A stretch of DNA of 64,000 nucleotides, taken from Micromonospora sp. U21. Its GTDB lineage: Bacteria; Actinomycetota; Actinomycetes; Mycobacteriales; Micromonosporaceae. How positions within the stretch are numbered: the first letter of the stretch is position 1; every line of letters begins with the position of its first letter. This document shows, piece by piece, positions 8,330-16,894 of this stretch. The stretch is taken from positions 62,001 through 126,000 of the forward strand of contig NZ_JAGPYK010000013.1 in assembly GCF_018070045.1 (NCBI RefSeq). The letters are read 5' to 3'. The notes beneath the pieces are model-generated. The model was not told where the DNA came from and ran no database searches. It saw nothing but the letters and a program-made list of their open reading frames with translations. The position numbers and the translations under genes are program-made.

Positions 8330-9399
8330 GACCGCTCCCGCATCGCGGAGCGGACCTGCCGGATGCCGTCCAGGACGAGTTGCTCAGCGGTGGCCAGGTG
8401 GTCCCGGGTGACCACCACCCCTCCGTGGTGGGCGCGGATGAAGTCGTCGAAGGCCGCGGCGGTGGAGCGGGGCGTGAAGCCGTACTCCCGCTCCAGTCGG
8501 GTGGTGTCGACCACCCGGCCGTGCACGAAGAGGTCGACCTGGTCCAGGCCGTAGCGGCCGAAGCCCATGCTGCGGGCCAGCGCGGCGGCGCCGGAGAGGC
8601 CCGGCTCCAGCACCGGGACGGCCACACGACCGGCGCGCCGGATCGCCTGTGACAGCGAGAGCACCCCCGGCCCGGCGACGTTGTAGGTGCCGGGGTGGTC
8701 CTCCACGATCGACCGGTGCAGCACCTCCAGCGCGTCGTCGAAGTGCAGGAACTGCAAGCGGGGATCGCGGCCGAAGACGGTGGGCACCAGCGGCTGCGCG
8801 AAGTAGCGGGTCAACGTCGTGTCGGCGGTCGAGCCGATGAACGGCGCGAAGCGCAGCACCGTCGCGGTGACGTCGGATCGACGACGCCGGAAACCGCGGA
8901 CGTACCCCTCGACGTCGAGGATGTCCCGGCCGAAACCGCCGCGCGGCACCTCGCGTGGCTCGGTCTCCTCGGTGAACACCGCCGGATCCCGGAACGACAC
9001 GCCGTACGCGGCGGTCGACGAGCGGACCACCAGCTTGCGCAGCCTGGGAGCCCGTTGGCAGGCGGCGAGCAGCTGCATGGTGCCGATGACGTTCTGGTCC
9101 TTCATGGCCGACCGGCCACCGTGCTGCGGGTCGGGGGCGCTGACCAGCGCGAGGTGCACCACCGCGTCGACGTCCAGGTCGGCGAGGAGCCCGCCGAGCG
9201 AGCCGGCGTCGACGCGGATCCGTTCGACGCGGTCCAGCAGGTCGGTGAACTCGGCGCCGGGGTCCGGCGCGTCCACCCCGATGACCCGCTCGATGCGCGG
9301 GTCGGCGGCCAGCCGGGCCGCCACGTGGGCGCCGAGGTAACGACCGACCCCGGTGACGACGACGACCCCCGGAGCACCTGAGGTGCTACCGGGGGTCAT
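8326..9399 (-). CDS. NAD-dependent epimerase/dehydratase family protein
   Basis: An extended SDR protein of 357 residues. The N-terminal Rossmann motif is VTGVGRYLG, a GxGRYxG variant of the normal glycine motif. SSTAAYG is the usual active-site serine/tyrosine region, but no clear YxxxK follows at the expected spacing, so this may be an atypical or non-enzymatic member. ATG 9399 is preferred over GTG 9408 because GGGGTAGG lies at a workable distance. Mycobacterial GalE2 (Rv0501) occupies the same place upstream of the acyltransferase. Confidence 0.75.
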   Translation of the reverse strand: MTPGSTSGAPGVVVVTGVGRYLGAHVAARLAADPRIERVIGVDAPDPGAEFTDLLDRVERIRVDAGSLGGLLADLDVDAVVHLALVSAPDPQHGGRSAMKDQNVIGTMQLLAACQRAPRLRKLVVRSSTAAYGVSFRDPAVFTEETEPREVPRGGFGRDILDVEGYVRGFRRRRSDVTATVLRFAPFIGSTADTTLTRYFAQPLVPTVFGRDPRLQFLHFDDALEVLHRSIVEDHPGTYNVAGPGVLSLSQAIRRAGRVAVPVLEPGLSGAAALARSMGFGRYGLDQVDLFVHGRVVDTTRLEREYGFTPRSTAAAFDDFIRAHHGGVVVTRDHLATAEQLVLDGIRQVRSAMRERS

Positions 9400-9520
9400 C
9401 TGACACACCTACCCCGGCAGGAGTGATCGAGCCGGGACGACCACGGCCTGATCACCTGAGCCTCCGGAGGTCGACAGGTGGCAAGTGACGCCGGATGCCG
9501 GGCCGTGAGCCCGGCGGCGA

Positions 9521-9622
9521 TCACTTGCCGAGACGGCGACGCTGGACGCGGGTCTTGCGCAGCAGCTTGCGGTGCTTCTTCTTAGCCATGCGCTTGCGGC
9601 GCTTCTTGACCACCGAGCCCAT
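9521..9622 (-). CDS. Small ribosomal subunit protein bS22 (AURKAIP1/COX24 domain)
   Basis: A 33-residue, extremely basic protein beginning MGSVVKKRRKRMAKKKHRKL and ending RRRLGK. This is the actinobacterial AURKAIP1/COX24-type peptide now assigned as bS22, found on the 30S subunit of mycobacterial ribosomes (Rv0500B-like). It is often missed because of its size. It lies between the one-domain HTH gene and the epimerase gene, the same order as in mycobacteria. Confidence 0.85.
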   Translation of the reverse strand: MGSVVKKRRKRMAKKKHRKLLRKTRVQRRRLGK

Positions 9623-9871
9623 ACGACAGCCTTTCGATACAACGTGCGGGGCGGACCGGATGACACCACGCAGGTGGCGACGGCGACCGCTTGCGGACAA
9701 CGGACCGGACCAGTCTGGGCGGCGGGGCGCACCGGTGGGGTCTCGGTCGGGCTCCAGGGTAGCCGGAGAGCGTCAGCAGGACCAACGCGCCCCCGTCGAT
9801 GCCGCTTTCCGGGCGTGGCCGCGGGGCCCGCGAGCTTTCGCTACGTCGCGCTCGGTGAGCGCGGCGGTGGC

Positions 9872-10081
9872 TCAGGCGGTCTCCTGAAACGCACCCCGGA
9901 GATATTCGTGCACCGCGTGCTCAGGCACCCGGAACGACCGACCGACCCGGACCGCGGTGAGCTCACCGCTGTGCACCAGGCGATAGACCGTCATCTTCGA
10001 CACCCGCATCACCGTCGCCACCTCGGCAACGGTGAGGAACTTGACCTCCGACAGCCGTCCGTCGGACTGCGACCCGGCCAT
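9872..10081 (-). CDS. Helix-turn-helix (excisionase/MerR-like) DNA-binding protein
   Basis: A 69-residue protein that is almost entirely a winged-helix domain: FLTVAEVATVMRVSKMTVYR is the recognition HTH, followed by VGRSFRVPEHAVHEYL as the wing and last helix. Free-standing proteins of this kind bind DNA cooperatively (BldC is one example, though this is not BldC itself). It is the counterpart of Rv0500A upstream of the bS22 gene. Its target is not known. Confidence 0.85.
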   Translation of the reverse strand: MAGSQSDGRLSEVKFLTVAEVATVMRVSKMTVYRLVHSGELTAVRVGRSFRVPEHAVHEYLRGAFQETA

Positions 10082-10304
10082 GGCTCACCGACCCATCCCA
10101 TGCCCGGCGCGTGCCAACCCGACGGATGCTCCGGGCCGGGCCGGCGACGCGCGTGTTACCAGTACGGTAGCGGGGCGGCTGTGACCGGCGCGATCCCTTC
10201 GTACAACTGATCATGTCCCGGTCGCCGGTTCACCCGATCCGCGCTCCCGGTATCTCCCCGCCTGCGCCCGACGTCCGGTTGCGGCGGTCCGGCGCGGTCG
10301 TGGC

Positions 10305-11489
10305 TCACTCCGCGCGCAGCGCGACCACCGGGTCGAGCCGGCCGGCGCGCTGCGCGGGAACCACCCCGAAGACGATGCCCACCGCCGCCGACACGCCGAA
10401 TGCGAGCGCCAACGACCACCAGGTGATCGCCGCCGGGATCGGTGACAGCGCGTCCACCAGCAGTGCCGTACCCACGCCGAGCGCCATCCCGGTCAACCCG
10501 CCGATCGTGGTGAGCAGCACCGCCTCCAACAGGAACTGCACACCGATGTCACGGGGGCGGGCACCGACGGCCTTGCGCAGCCCGATCTCCCGCGTCCGCT
10601 CCCGGACGCTGACCAGCATGATGTTGGAGACGCCGACCCCGCCGACGAGCAGCGAGATGCCGGCGATGGCCGCCAGCACGCCGGTGAGCACACCGAGGAT
10701 GTCGCCGAGCACGCCGAGGATCTGCTGCTGGGTGACCGCGCTGAACTCGGTGTCCGGATGCCGGCGGTTGAGCTCGGCGACGATCCGCTCGCCCAGCTCG
10801 TCGATGCGCTCCCGGTCGGGCGCCTTCACCGCGATGCCGTCCACCCGCTGGGTGCCCCAGAGCCGCTGCGCGGCGGTCACCGGCACGTGCACCTCGTCGT
10901 CCCGGTCGACGCCGAGGCTCTGCCCGAGCGGCGCGAAGACGCCGATCACCCGGAACCGCACACCGGCCAGCGTCACCTGCTGCCCGAGCGGGTCCCGGTC
11001 GGGAAAGAGAGCGCGGGCCACCGAGTCGCCGAGCACGGCCACCCGCCGGCTGGTGTCGACGTCGGTGCCGGTGAGATAGCGGCCGCGGACCAGCGACCGG
11101 GTGAACACCGCCGGGGTGGTCTCCAGTACGCCCTGCACGGTGGTGAAGTCGGAGCGGGCACCGGCCCGCGCGGTCGCCCCGGAGGCGATGGTGACCGCCA
11201 CCCGATCGGGATCTCCCACCACCCGGGTGACCGCGTCCACGTCCTTGAGCGTCAGAGGCGAGACCACCGGCGCGGTGCCCACCTCGATCCTGCCGGGGAC
11301 GACCAGCAGCAGGTTGGAGCCGAGCCCCTCGACCTGCTGCTCCACCTTCTGTTTGGTGCCGGTGCCGATGGCCACCAGCAGCACCACCGAGGCCACCCCG
11401 ATGATCACCCCGAGCATGGTCAGCGCACTGCGCAACCGGTTGGCCCGTAACGCGTCCAGCGCCACCCGCCATGCCTCGGCGACCCTCAC
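10305..11489 (-). CDS. MacB/FtsX-type ABC transporter permease
   Basis: A 394-residue permease with one N-terminal membrane helix (SALTMLGVIIGVASVVLLVAI), a large external MacB-like periplasmic-core domain and three C-terminal helices containing the FtsX motif REIGLRKAVGARPRDI. It begins at GTG 11489, overlapping the ATPase stop by four bases. Together with the ATPase and adaptor genes upstream it forms a tripartite-like efflux system adapted to a Gram-positive envelope, probably exporting peptides, lipids or drugs. Confidence 0.9.
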   Translation of the reverse strand: MRVAEAWRVALDALRANRLRSALTMLGVIIGVASVVLLVAIGTGTKQKVEQQVEGLGSNLLLVVPGRIEVGTAPVVSPLTLKDVDAVTRVVGDPDRVAVTIASGATARAGARSDFTTVQGVLETTPAVFTRSLVRGRYLTGTDVDTSRRVAVLGDSVARALFPDRDPLGQQVTLAGVRFRVIGVFAPLGQSLGVDRDDEVHVPVTAAQRLWGTQRVDGIAVKAPDRERIDELGERIVAELNRRHPDTEFSAVTQQQILGVLGDILGVLTGVLAAIAGISLLVGGVGVSNIMLVSVRERTREIGLRKAVGARPRDIGVQFLLEAVLLTTIGGLTGMALGVGTALLVDALSPIPAAITWWSLALAFGVSAAVGIVFGVVPAQRAGRLDPVVALRAE

Positions 11490-12415
11490 GACCCGCTCCC
11501 GTCGCCGGTCACCACGCCGGCGTCACCGGTCCCACGGTCGTTGACCGGTGGGTGCGGAAGGCGCCCGGTGGCTCCGGCGGCGCCACCAGAGCCACCGGAC
11601 GGGTGCCCCGGGCCGCTTCCGGACACGGACCGGGGCTCCGCGCTGGGAGCGGGGACCAGTGTCGCAGGTCGACCATGATCAACGGACAGCGGTCGATCAT
11701 GCAGGTGGGTGGCATCGTCGTCGGTCGCGCTGTCCGCCACCACCACACCGTCGCGCATGGTGATCCGGCGGCGGGCCCGAGCCGCGACCTCCTGGTCGTG
11801 GGTGACCATCACCAGCGCCACCCCGGACTCGGCGTTCAGCCGCTCCAGCAGCTCCAGCACCGCCGCGCCCGTGACGCTGTCCAGGTTGCCGGTGGGTTCA
11901 TCGGCGAGCAGCACCGTCGGCTCGGTGACCAGCGCGCGGGCGATGGCCACCCGCTGCTGCTCGCCGCCCGACATCTGGTTGGGCCGGTGGTCCAGCCGGT
12001 GCCCGAGGCCGACCCGGCCGAGCATCGCCGCGGCCCGCTCCCGGCGCTGCCGGGCTGGCACGCCCCGGTAGACCAGCGGCAACGCCACGTTCTCCACCGC
12101 CGAGGTACGCGGCAGCAGGTGGAACGCCTGGAAGACGAAGCCGATCGTCTCGTTGCGCAGGGTGGCCATCTCCGGCGGAGACAGGGCGTTGACGTCCCGA
12201 CCGCCGATCACCAGCCGGCCACCGGTGGGCCGGTCGAGCCCGCCGAGGAGGTGCATGAGAGTGGACTTGCCCGACCCGGACGGCCCGACCAGCGCCACGT
12301 GGTCACCCGGCTGCACGACCAGCGACACGCCGCGCAGCGCCTCGACCGACACCCCGTCCAGCTGGTACGTCCGGGACACGTCCACCGCCTCGATCGCCGG
12401 CGGGGAGCCGGTCAC
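11486..12415 (-). CDS. ABC transporter ATP-binding protein (LolD/MacB type)
   Basis: A 309-residue ATPase. Walker A is GPSGSGKST, the Q-loop is in FVFQAFHLLP, the signature is MSGGEQQRVAIARAL, Walker B is VLLADEPTGNLD, and the H-loop is VTHD. The last 70 residues are a Gly/Ser/Pro-rich tail not normally found in the family. GTG 12415 overlaps the adaptor stop (GTGA) and the gene itself overlaps the permease, so all three are one operon. Confidence 0.92.
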   Translation of the reverse strand: MTGSPPAIEAVDVSRTYQLDGVSVEALRGVSLVVQPGDHVALVGPSGSGKSTLMHLLGGLDRPTGGRLVIGGRDVNALSPPEMATLRNETIGFVFQAFHLLPRTSAVENVALPLVYRGVPARQRRERAAAMLGRVGLGHRLDHRPNQMSGGEQQRVAIARALVTEPTVLLADEPTGNLDSVTGAAVLELLERLNAESGVALVMVTHDQEVAARARRRITMRDGVVVADSATDDDATHLHDRPLSVDHGRPATLVPAPSAEPRSVSGSGPGHPSGGSGGAAGATGRLPHPPVNDRGTGDAGVVTGDGSGS

Positions 12416-13803
12416 CGCACCTCCTGGCCGTCGCGGACCTGGTCGGCGCCGCGTACCACGACCCGGTCGCCGGCCTGCACACCGTTGAGGATCTGCACCA
12501 GGTCCGATCCTTGGACGCCGACGGTCACCGGTGCCCGGTCCGCCCTGCCGTCGCGGACGACCCAGACGGCGTCCCGGCCGTCGGCCGAGAAGACCGCCGA
12601 GGCGGGGACGGTCACCGCGTCGGCGGCCTCGCGCACCCGCAGGTGGACGATCGCGTTCATGCCGGGGCGCGGCATCGGGGCCGGCTCGTCCTCGGCCAGC
12701 TTTCCGGCGCCCAGCGTCAGTCGTACCCGGTAGGTGACACCGCCCTGGGCGGAGTTGGTGGGGAGCACGTCGACCGAGCGGACCGTGGCGTCGTAGCTGG
12801 CACCGGTGACGGCGTCCAGCTCGACCGTCGCGGTCACGCCGGCCCTGACCAGCAGCACGTCGGTCTCGTCCACCTCAGCCAGCAGGCCCAGCTGCCCGGT
12901 GTCCACCACGGTGAGCACCGGCGTGCCGGCGCCGACCTGGCCGCCCACCGCGACCGCGTCGTCCACCCCTGCGGGCGGCCCACCCTGATCGGGCGCCAGC
13001 ACCGACGGGTCGATCCCGGCCGACTGGGCACCACCAGCCTGCTCGAGCAGCCCGGCGAGGCCACCGGTCGGACTGCCGCCGGCCCGGGTGCCGCCCGGCT
13101 GCACCACCCCGGCGATCGGGGCGCGCAGGGTCAGCGCGTCGACGGTCGCCTTCGCCAGGTCGTACGCCTGCTGGGCCTGCAGCCGTTGGGCCGCGGAGAG
13201 CGCGCCGACGGCCGAGTTCAGCCCGCTGATCCCCCGCTGCACCGCGCGGACGGCCTGGTCGGCGGTGCGCGCGGCGGCGGCGTACTGCCGCTGGGCGGAG
13301 GTCACCTGGGTGAGCAGCGCGTCCCGCAGCCGTGGGTCGGCGATCTTGTCGGCGGCCTTCCGGGCGGCGTCGAACGCGTCGTCGGCAGCCTTGTCGGTGC
13401 CGCGCCGGCTGCCGGTCAGATCGCCGGTGGAGACACCCCGGCCGGCGCGCCTGGCGGCGTCCAGCGCTTCCCGGGCCTGGCGCAGCCGGGCCTGCGCCGA
13501 CGGGGAGGCGACCACGGCGAGCACCTGGCCTCGCTTCACCCGCTGTCCAGGCTCGACGCGCAGGCTGGCCAGGGTGCCGTCGGCGGGGGCGGTCAGGGTG
13601 GCGGCGGCGCGGGCGGTCACCGTCGCCGGCGCGTCGATCACCTCGGTGACCGGGTTGCGCGCGGCCGAGGCGAGCGTGACGGACGGCTGGTCGTCGCCGC
13701 ACGAGGCGGCGGTGGTGGCGGTGAGGACGGCGACGGCGGTCAGGGCGGTGAGCAGGCGGGGCCGCGTGACGTGGGTAGGCCGCGGCGACTGGGTGCGGCG
13801 CAC
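12412..13803 (-). CDS. Efflux adaptor (membrane-fusion) lipoprotein, HlyD/MacA family
   Basis: A 463-residue adaptor. An N-terminal signal (LLTALTAVAVLTATTAASC) ends in a lipobox-like AASC, so it is probably a lipoprotein. It continues with a biotinyl-lipoyl-like half motif (GTLASLRVEPGQRVKRGQ), an alpha-helical hairpin rich in Ala/Gln/Arg, the second lipoyl half (LRAPIAGVVQPGG) and a beta-barrel domain. GTG 13803 is chosen because it places a signal peptide at the start; the open frame upstream is Arg-rich and unrelated. First gene of the efflux operon. Confidence 0.85.
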   Translation of the reverse strand: MRRTQSPRPTHVTRPRLLTALTAVAVLTATTAASCGDDQPSVTLASAARNPVTEVIDAPATVTARAAATLTAPADGTLASLRVEPGQRVKRGQVLAVVASPSAQARLRQAREALDAARRAGRGVSTGDLTGSRRGTDKAADDAFDAARKAADKIADPRLRDALLTQVTSAQRQYAAAARTADQAVRAVQRGISGLNSAVGALSAAQRLQAQQAYDLAKATVDALTLRAPIAGVVQPGGTRAGGSPTGGLAGLLEQAGGAQSAGIDPSVLAPDQGGPPAGVDDAVAVGGQVGAGTPVLTVVDTGQLGLLAEVDETDVLLVRAGVTATVELDAVTGASYDATVRSVDVLPTNSAQGGVTYRVRLTLGAGKLAEDEPAPMPRPGMNAIVHLRVREAADAVTVPASAVFSADGRDAVWVVRDGRADRAPVTVGVQGSDLVQILNGVQAGDRVVVRGADQVRDGQEVR

Positions 13804-13892
13804 CCATCGATCGTACGGCTCACCGTCACGACCCCCACGACCCGCTCGACGCGTGCGCAGCGGCCACCGGCGGTGCCGTGGCGGCGTGGCCG

Positions 13893-15182
13893 TCAGGCGG
13901 CGGCGGCGCGGACGTACGCCACGCACTCGTCGTGCAACGTCGACCACTGCTCGCCGAACGCCTGCTCGGCGGCGACCGGGAACGCCTTGCGCTCGTGCAC
14001 CACGGCCTTGAAGAAGGCGAGCAGCCGCTGCGGCCCGTACCGGTCGACGAGATGCCGGACGGCGAGGTAGCCGACGCCGTAGCTGCCGCCGACCCGATCG
14101 GCGGGGGCGTCGTCGGCGGGGGTGATGCCCTCCAGCCGGCCGTCCCAACTGCTCCGGACCAGCTTCCGTACCTGGGCGAGCCCCTCGTACCGGTCGACCG
14201 GCTGGCCACCGGCGCCCGCGTACTCGGCCAGCCCCTCCACCAGCCACCAGGTCGTCTTGCCCGGATAGCCGCGCTCCGGCAGCGACGCTGCGTGGGTCAG
14301 CTCGTGCCGGAGCAGGTCGTCGGCGCCGCCGCTGGGCAGCCCGTCGGCGTTGAGCACCACCTCGTGGTGGCCACCGCCCACCGTCACCGCGTAGCCGCCG
14401 GTCCACTGTGGCCGGTCGCCGCCGTACCAGCGCTGCCACTCGCTGCGCCCGGCATAGAAGATCCGGTACCGGTCCGGTGGCGACCCGGCCACCACGTACC
14501 CGTCGGCGACCCTGGCCGCCGCCTCGGCCTGCGCGAGCAGGCCGGGCAACTTGCCGCGCAGCGCCGGAGTGGTCGCCACGATGGTCCGCGGGCCGATCGC
14601 CACGGCCAGCTCGCTAATCTCCCAGGGCCGGGTGCCGGTCTCCGCCGACTTGGACTCCTCCAGGGCGACCAGCAGGGGCTGGGCGCCGTTCTCCCGCCAG
14701 CGGGTGCCGATCAGCACCGGGCTGGGGCGGCAGTCCGGGGCCACGAAGCAGTACTGGAAGCGCACCAGGAACCGCCACTCGCCCGGTTTGCCGACGACCG
14801 GCACCGGCAGGCCGCTCGGCTCAGCCCGCCAGACCGTGACCTTGAGCGCGCGCAGCGCGGCGAAGCGGCGGCGCAGGTCGGTCTGCGCGGCGGGCTCGGC
14901 GACGGCGAGGAAGCCGGCCCGGTCCCCGCCGAGCAGCGCCGTGGACTGCCGCTGGAGTTGGGCGGTCATCCGGTCGGTCAGCCCTCGGGCGACCGCGGTG
15001 GCCGGATCCTCGGTCGCCGAGGCGCCGATGCGTCCGACGGTGGCCCGGCCGCCGGCCTCCCGCACCACTCCCACCACGAGCAGCGCCGGCACGCCGCAGC
15101 CCAGCAGGAGGACGAACACCACGAGCCCGGTCCACAGTGGCCAGAGCCGCCGCAGTGATGGCTGATGCACCCCGTCGGTCAC
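13893..15182 (-). CDS. Membrane-anchored HExxH metallopeptidase-like protein
   Basis: A 429-residue protein with one N-terminal membrane helix (LVVFVLLLGCGVPALLVVGVV). The middle contains nuclear-transport-factor-like alpha/beta sequence. A zinc-peptidase motif HELTH is at residues 293-297 and is followed by WWLVEGLAEYAG, whose Glu fits the third ligand of gluzincins (peptidase_MA-like). The active domain should face outward. It starts GTG 15182. It lies downstream of the TetR operon, separated by about 100 bases. The substrate is unknown. Confidence 0.75.
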   Translation of the reverse strand: MTDGVHQPSLRRLWPLWTGLVVFVLLLGCGVPALLVVGVVREAGGRATVGRIGASATEDPATAVARGLTDRMTAQLQRQSTALLGGDRAGFLAVAEPAAQTDLRRRFAALRALKVTVWRAEPSGLPVPVVGKPGEWRFLVRFQYCFVAPDCRPSPVLIGTRWRENGAQPLLVALEESKSAETGTRPWEISELAVAIGPRTIVATTPALRGKLPGLLAQAEAAARVADGYVVAGSPPDRYRIFYAGRSEWQRWYGGDRPQWTGGYAVTVGGGHHEVVLNADGLPSGGADDLLRHELTHAASLPERGYPGKTTWWLVEGLAEYAGAGGQPVDRYEGLAQVRKLVRSSWDGRLEGITPADDAPADRVGGSYGVGYLAVRHLVDRYGPQRLLAFFKAVVHERKAFPVAAEQAFGEQWSTLHDECVAYVRAAAA

Positions 15183-15286
15183 CCGGCGAAGGGTACGACC
15201 TGTCGGCCGATCGGGCGAGGCCGGCACGGCCCCGGCCCACCCCGCGGACCACGGCCAGGGACGCCGGGCCCGGCCAGGGACGCCAC

Positions 15287-15400
15287 TCAGGCCGGGCGGC
15301 CGGCGGTGGGTGCGTCCAGGGACCAGCCCCAGCGGGCACCGATGGCCAGGACGGCCAACTTCAGCAGGCAGAGCAGGAGCAGCCCGAACGCCCGGATCAC
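15287..15400 (-). CDS. Tiny membrane protein (37 aa) after TetR gene
   Basis: A 37-residue ORF starting GTG at 15400 and overlapping the TetR stop by four bases (GTGA), the same coupling as other operons here. The sequence MIRAFGLLLLCLLKLAVLAI gives one membrane helix, followed by ARWGWSLDAP and a short hydrophilic tail. No family is recognised. The coupling and clear hydrophobic pattern argue that it is real, perhaps a small regulator or subunit working with the hydrolase of the same operon. Confidence 0.5.
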   Translation of the reverse strand: MIRAFGLLLLCLLKLAVLAIGARWGWSLDAPTAGRPA

Positions 15401-15996
15401 GGCTGGTCCGCCTGGTCGGCGGTGCCCCGAGCGCGCGGCCAGGACTGGAAGGCGAGATCCATCCCGGCGACCAGTCGGTGGTACGAGCGATCCACCTCCC
15501 GGGACAGGCCGAAGCCGCCCGCGGCCTCCAGGGAGACGAACCCGTGCAGGGCACTGCGCAGCGCCCGGGTGGCGTCCACCGCGTCGTCGCCGGTGAGCCC
15601 GTACCCGCGCAGCACCGCGTAGATGGCACCGACCGCCCGCTCGCCCGCCACGACGTGCTCCGGGTCGGCCGGGTCGGGCACCTGCTGCGTGGCCGGGTAG
15701 CGGCCGGGGTGCCGGCGGGCGTAGTCGCGGTAGGCGTCGGCCATCGCCCGGAGCGCGTCGCCGCCGGCCCGGCCGGCGGCGGCGGTGGTCAACTCGGTGG
15801 CCAACTCGGCGGTGGCCAGAGCGGAGAGCTTCCGGGCCAGCGCGTCCGCCCCCCGGACGTGCTTGTAGAGGCTGGGCAGCGCGACGCCGAGCCGGCCGGC
15901 GAGCGCGGCGAGGGTGAGCTGCTGGTAGCCGACCTCGTCGGCCAGCCGGGCCGCCTCCCGCACCACGGTCTGCTGGTTGAGGCCGACCCTAGGCAC
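15397..15996 (-). CDS. TetR/AcrR-family regulator with WHG-type C-terminal domain
   Basis: A 199-residue repressor. The N-terminal helix-turn-helix reads TLAALAGRLGVALPSLYKHV, typical of TetR. The C-terminal half contains HPGRYPATQ and ALRSALHGFVSLEAAGGFG, matching the WHG (TetR_C_33) ligand-binding type. It overlaps the end of the hydrolase gene by eight bases, so it is the second gene of that operon and probably represses it through the palindrome at 16799-16813. Confidence 0.9.
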   Translation of the reverse strand: MPRVGLNQQTVVREAARLADEVGYQQLTLAALAGRLGVALPSLYKHVRGADALARKLSALATAELATELTTAAAGRAGGDALRAMADAYRDYARRHPGRYPATQQVPDPADPEHVVAGERAVGAIYAVLRGYGLTGDDAVDATRALRSALHGFVSLEAAGGFGLSREVDRSYHRLVAGMDLAFQSWPRARGTADQADQP

Positions 15997-16795
15997 CGGC
16001 GCACACCGCCAGGAACCCGAGCATCTCGTCGGCGGTGCGCTGCGGCCGGTCGGCGTGCGGGTAGTGGCCGGACTCCTCGATCATCCGGGCCTCGGCGGTG
16101 CGGAACAGCCGGCGGGCCGCCCGCGCCTCGGCACCCGGGTCGGGGAAGTCCGGGTCCTTCGCACCCATCAGCACCAGCACCGGTTGCCGGACCTGCGGGG
16201 CGCGGGCGGTCCAGTGCGGCTCGACCGGGACCACCACGCCGCGCACCGCGGCCATCCGCCCGGGCTCGCGCAGGTTCGCCACCATCGACCGGCGGTATGC
16301 CGCGTCGTCGGCGGGCCGGTGCACCGGGAAGAGCGCCTTGTGGAACATCCCGAACAGTCGGGGCCTGCGCAGCACCAACGCCAGCGCCACCCGCATCACC
16401 GGGTTGAGCTTCGGCTGACCGACGAACGCGCCGATCTGCACGATGCCGACGACCAGGTCGGGCGCGGCGGTCGCGGCGAAGACCACCGCCGCCGCGCTCG
16501 ATGAGCTGCCGACCAGCACGGCCGGCCCGGCGTCGAGGTCGCGGACCACAGCCAGCAGGTCGGCGCCGACCTCCGCCGGGGCGTACGTCGGCCAGCCGAC
16601 GCTGGACTCCCCGTGCCCCCGGACGTCGACCGAGGCGACCCGGTGACCGGCGGCGACCAGCAGTGGCACCAGGTGCCGGAAGCTCGCCCTGTTCTCGCCC
16701 ATGCCGTGTGAGAAGACGACCAGCGGACCTTCCCCGTGCACCTCGTACGCGATGTGTCCGCCGTCCCGCCGCACCCGGCTAGTTCTCATAGCCAT
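15989..16795 (-). CDS. Alpha/beta-fold hydrolase
   Basis: A hydrolase of about 268 residues. The oxyanion segment is FSHGMGENRASF. At the usual nucleophile position it has VGSSSSAAAVVFA, a non-canonical Gly-x-Ser-x-Ser elbow. The Asp region is GAKDPDFP and the catalytic His is in ESGHYPHAD. The open frame extends to ATG 16825, but ATG 16795 or 16789 is preferred because the operator then lies just outside the coding region. First gene of an operon with the TetR regulator, which suggests that its substrate is a small hydrophobic ester or a toxic compound. Confidence 0.8.
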   Translation of the reverse strand: MAMRTSRVRRDGGHIAYEVHGEGPLVVFSHGMGENRASFRHLVPLLVAAGHRVASVDVRGHGESSVGWPTYAPAEVGADLLAVVRDLDAGPAVLVGSSSSAAAVVFAATAAPDLVVGIVQIGAFVGQPKLNPVMRVALALVLRRPRLFGMFHKALFPVHRPADDAAYRRSMVANLREPGRMAAVRGVVVPVEPHWTARAPQVRQPVLVLMGAKDPDFPDPGAEARAARRLFRTAEARMIEESGHYPHADRPQRTADEMLGFLAVCAGA

Positions 16796-16798
16796 AAA

Positions 16799-16813
16799 GC
16801 TAATCCCATTAGC
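16799..16813. promoter_or_regulatory. Palindromic operator for the TetR operon
   Basis: GCTAATCCCATTAGC is a perfect inverted repeat with 6-base arms around CCC, AT-rich in an otherwise very GC-rich region, and it sits 4 bases upstream of the hydrolase start. Location and symmetry fit a TetR dimer site that would block transcription or translation start of the hydrolase-TetR operon. Confidence 0.6.
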
Positions 16814-16894
16814 CGCGATCGTCAACCCGGATACGCGAACGGGCCGGCGGGACCACAGGGGTCACCGCCGGCCCGTCGGCCGGTCCGTCCGGGG

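Noticed and set aside
13804..14439. Long N-terminal extension of the efflux adaptor
   Set aside because: It overlaps the HExxH protein gene and encodes Arg-rich sequence; a signal peptide begins only after GTG 13803.
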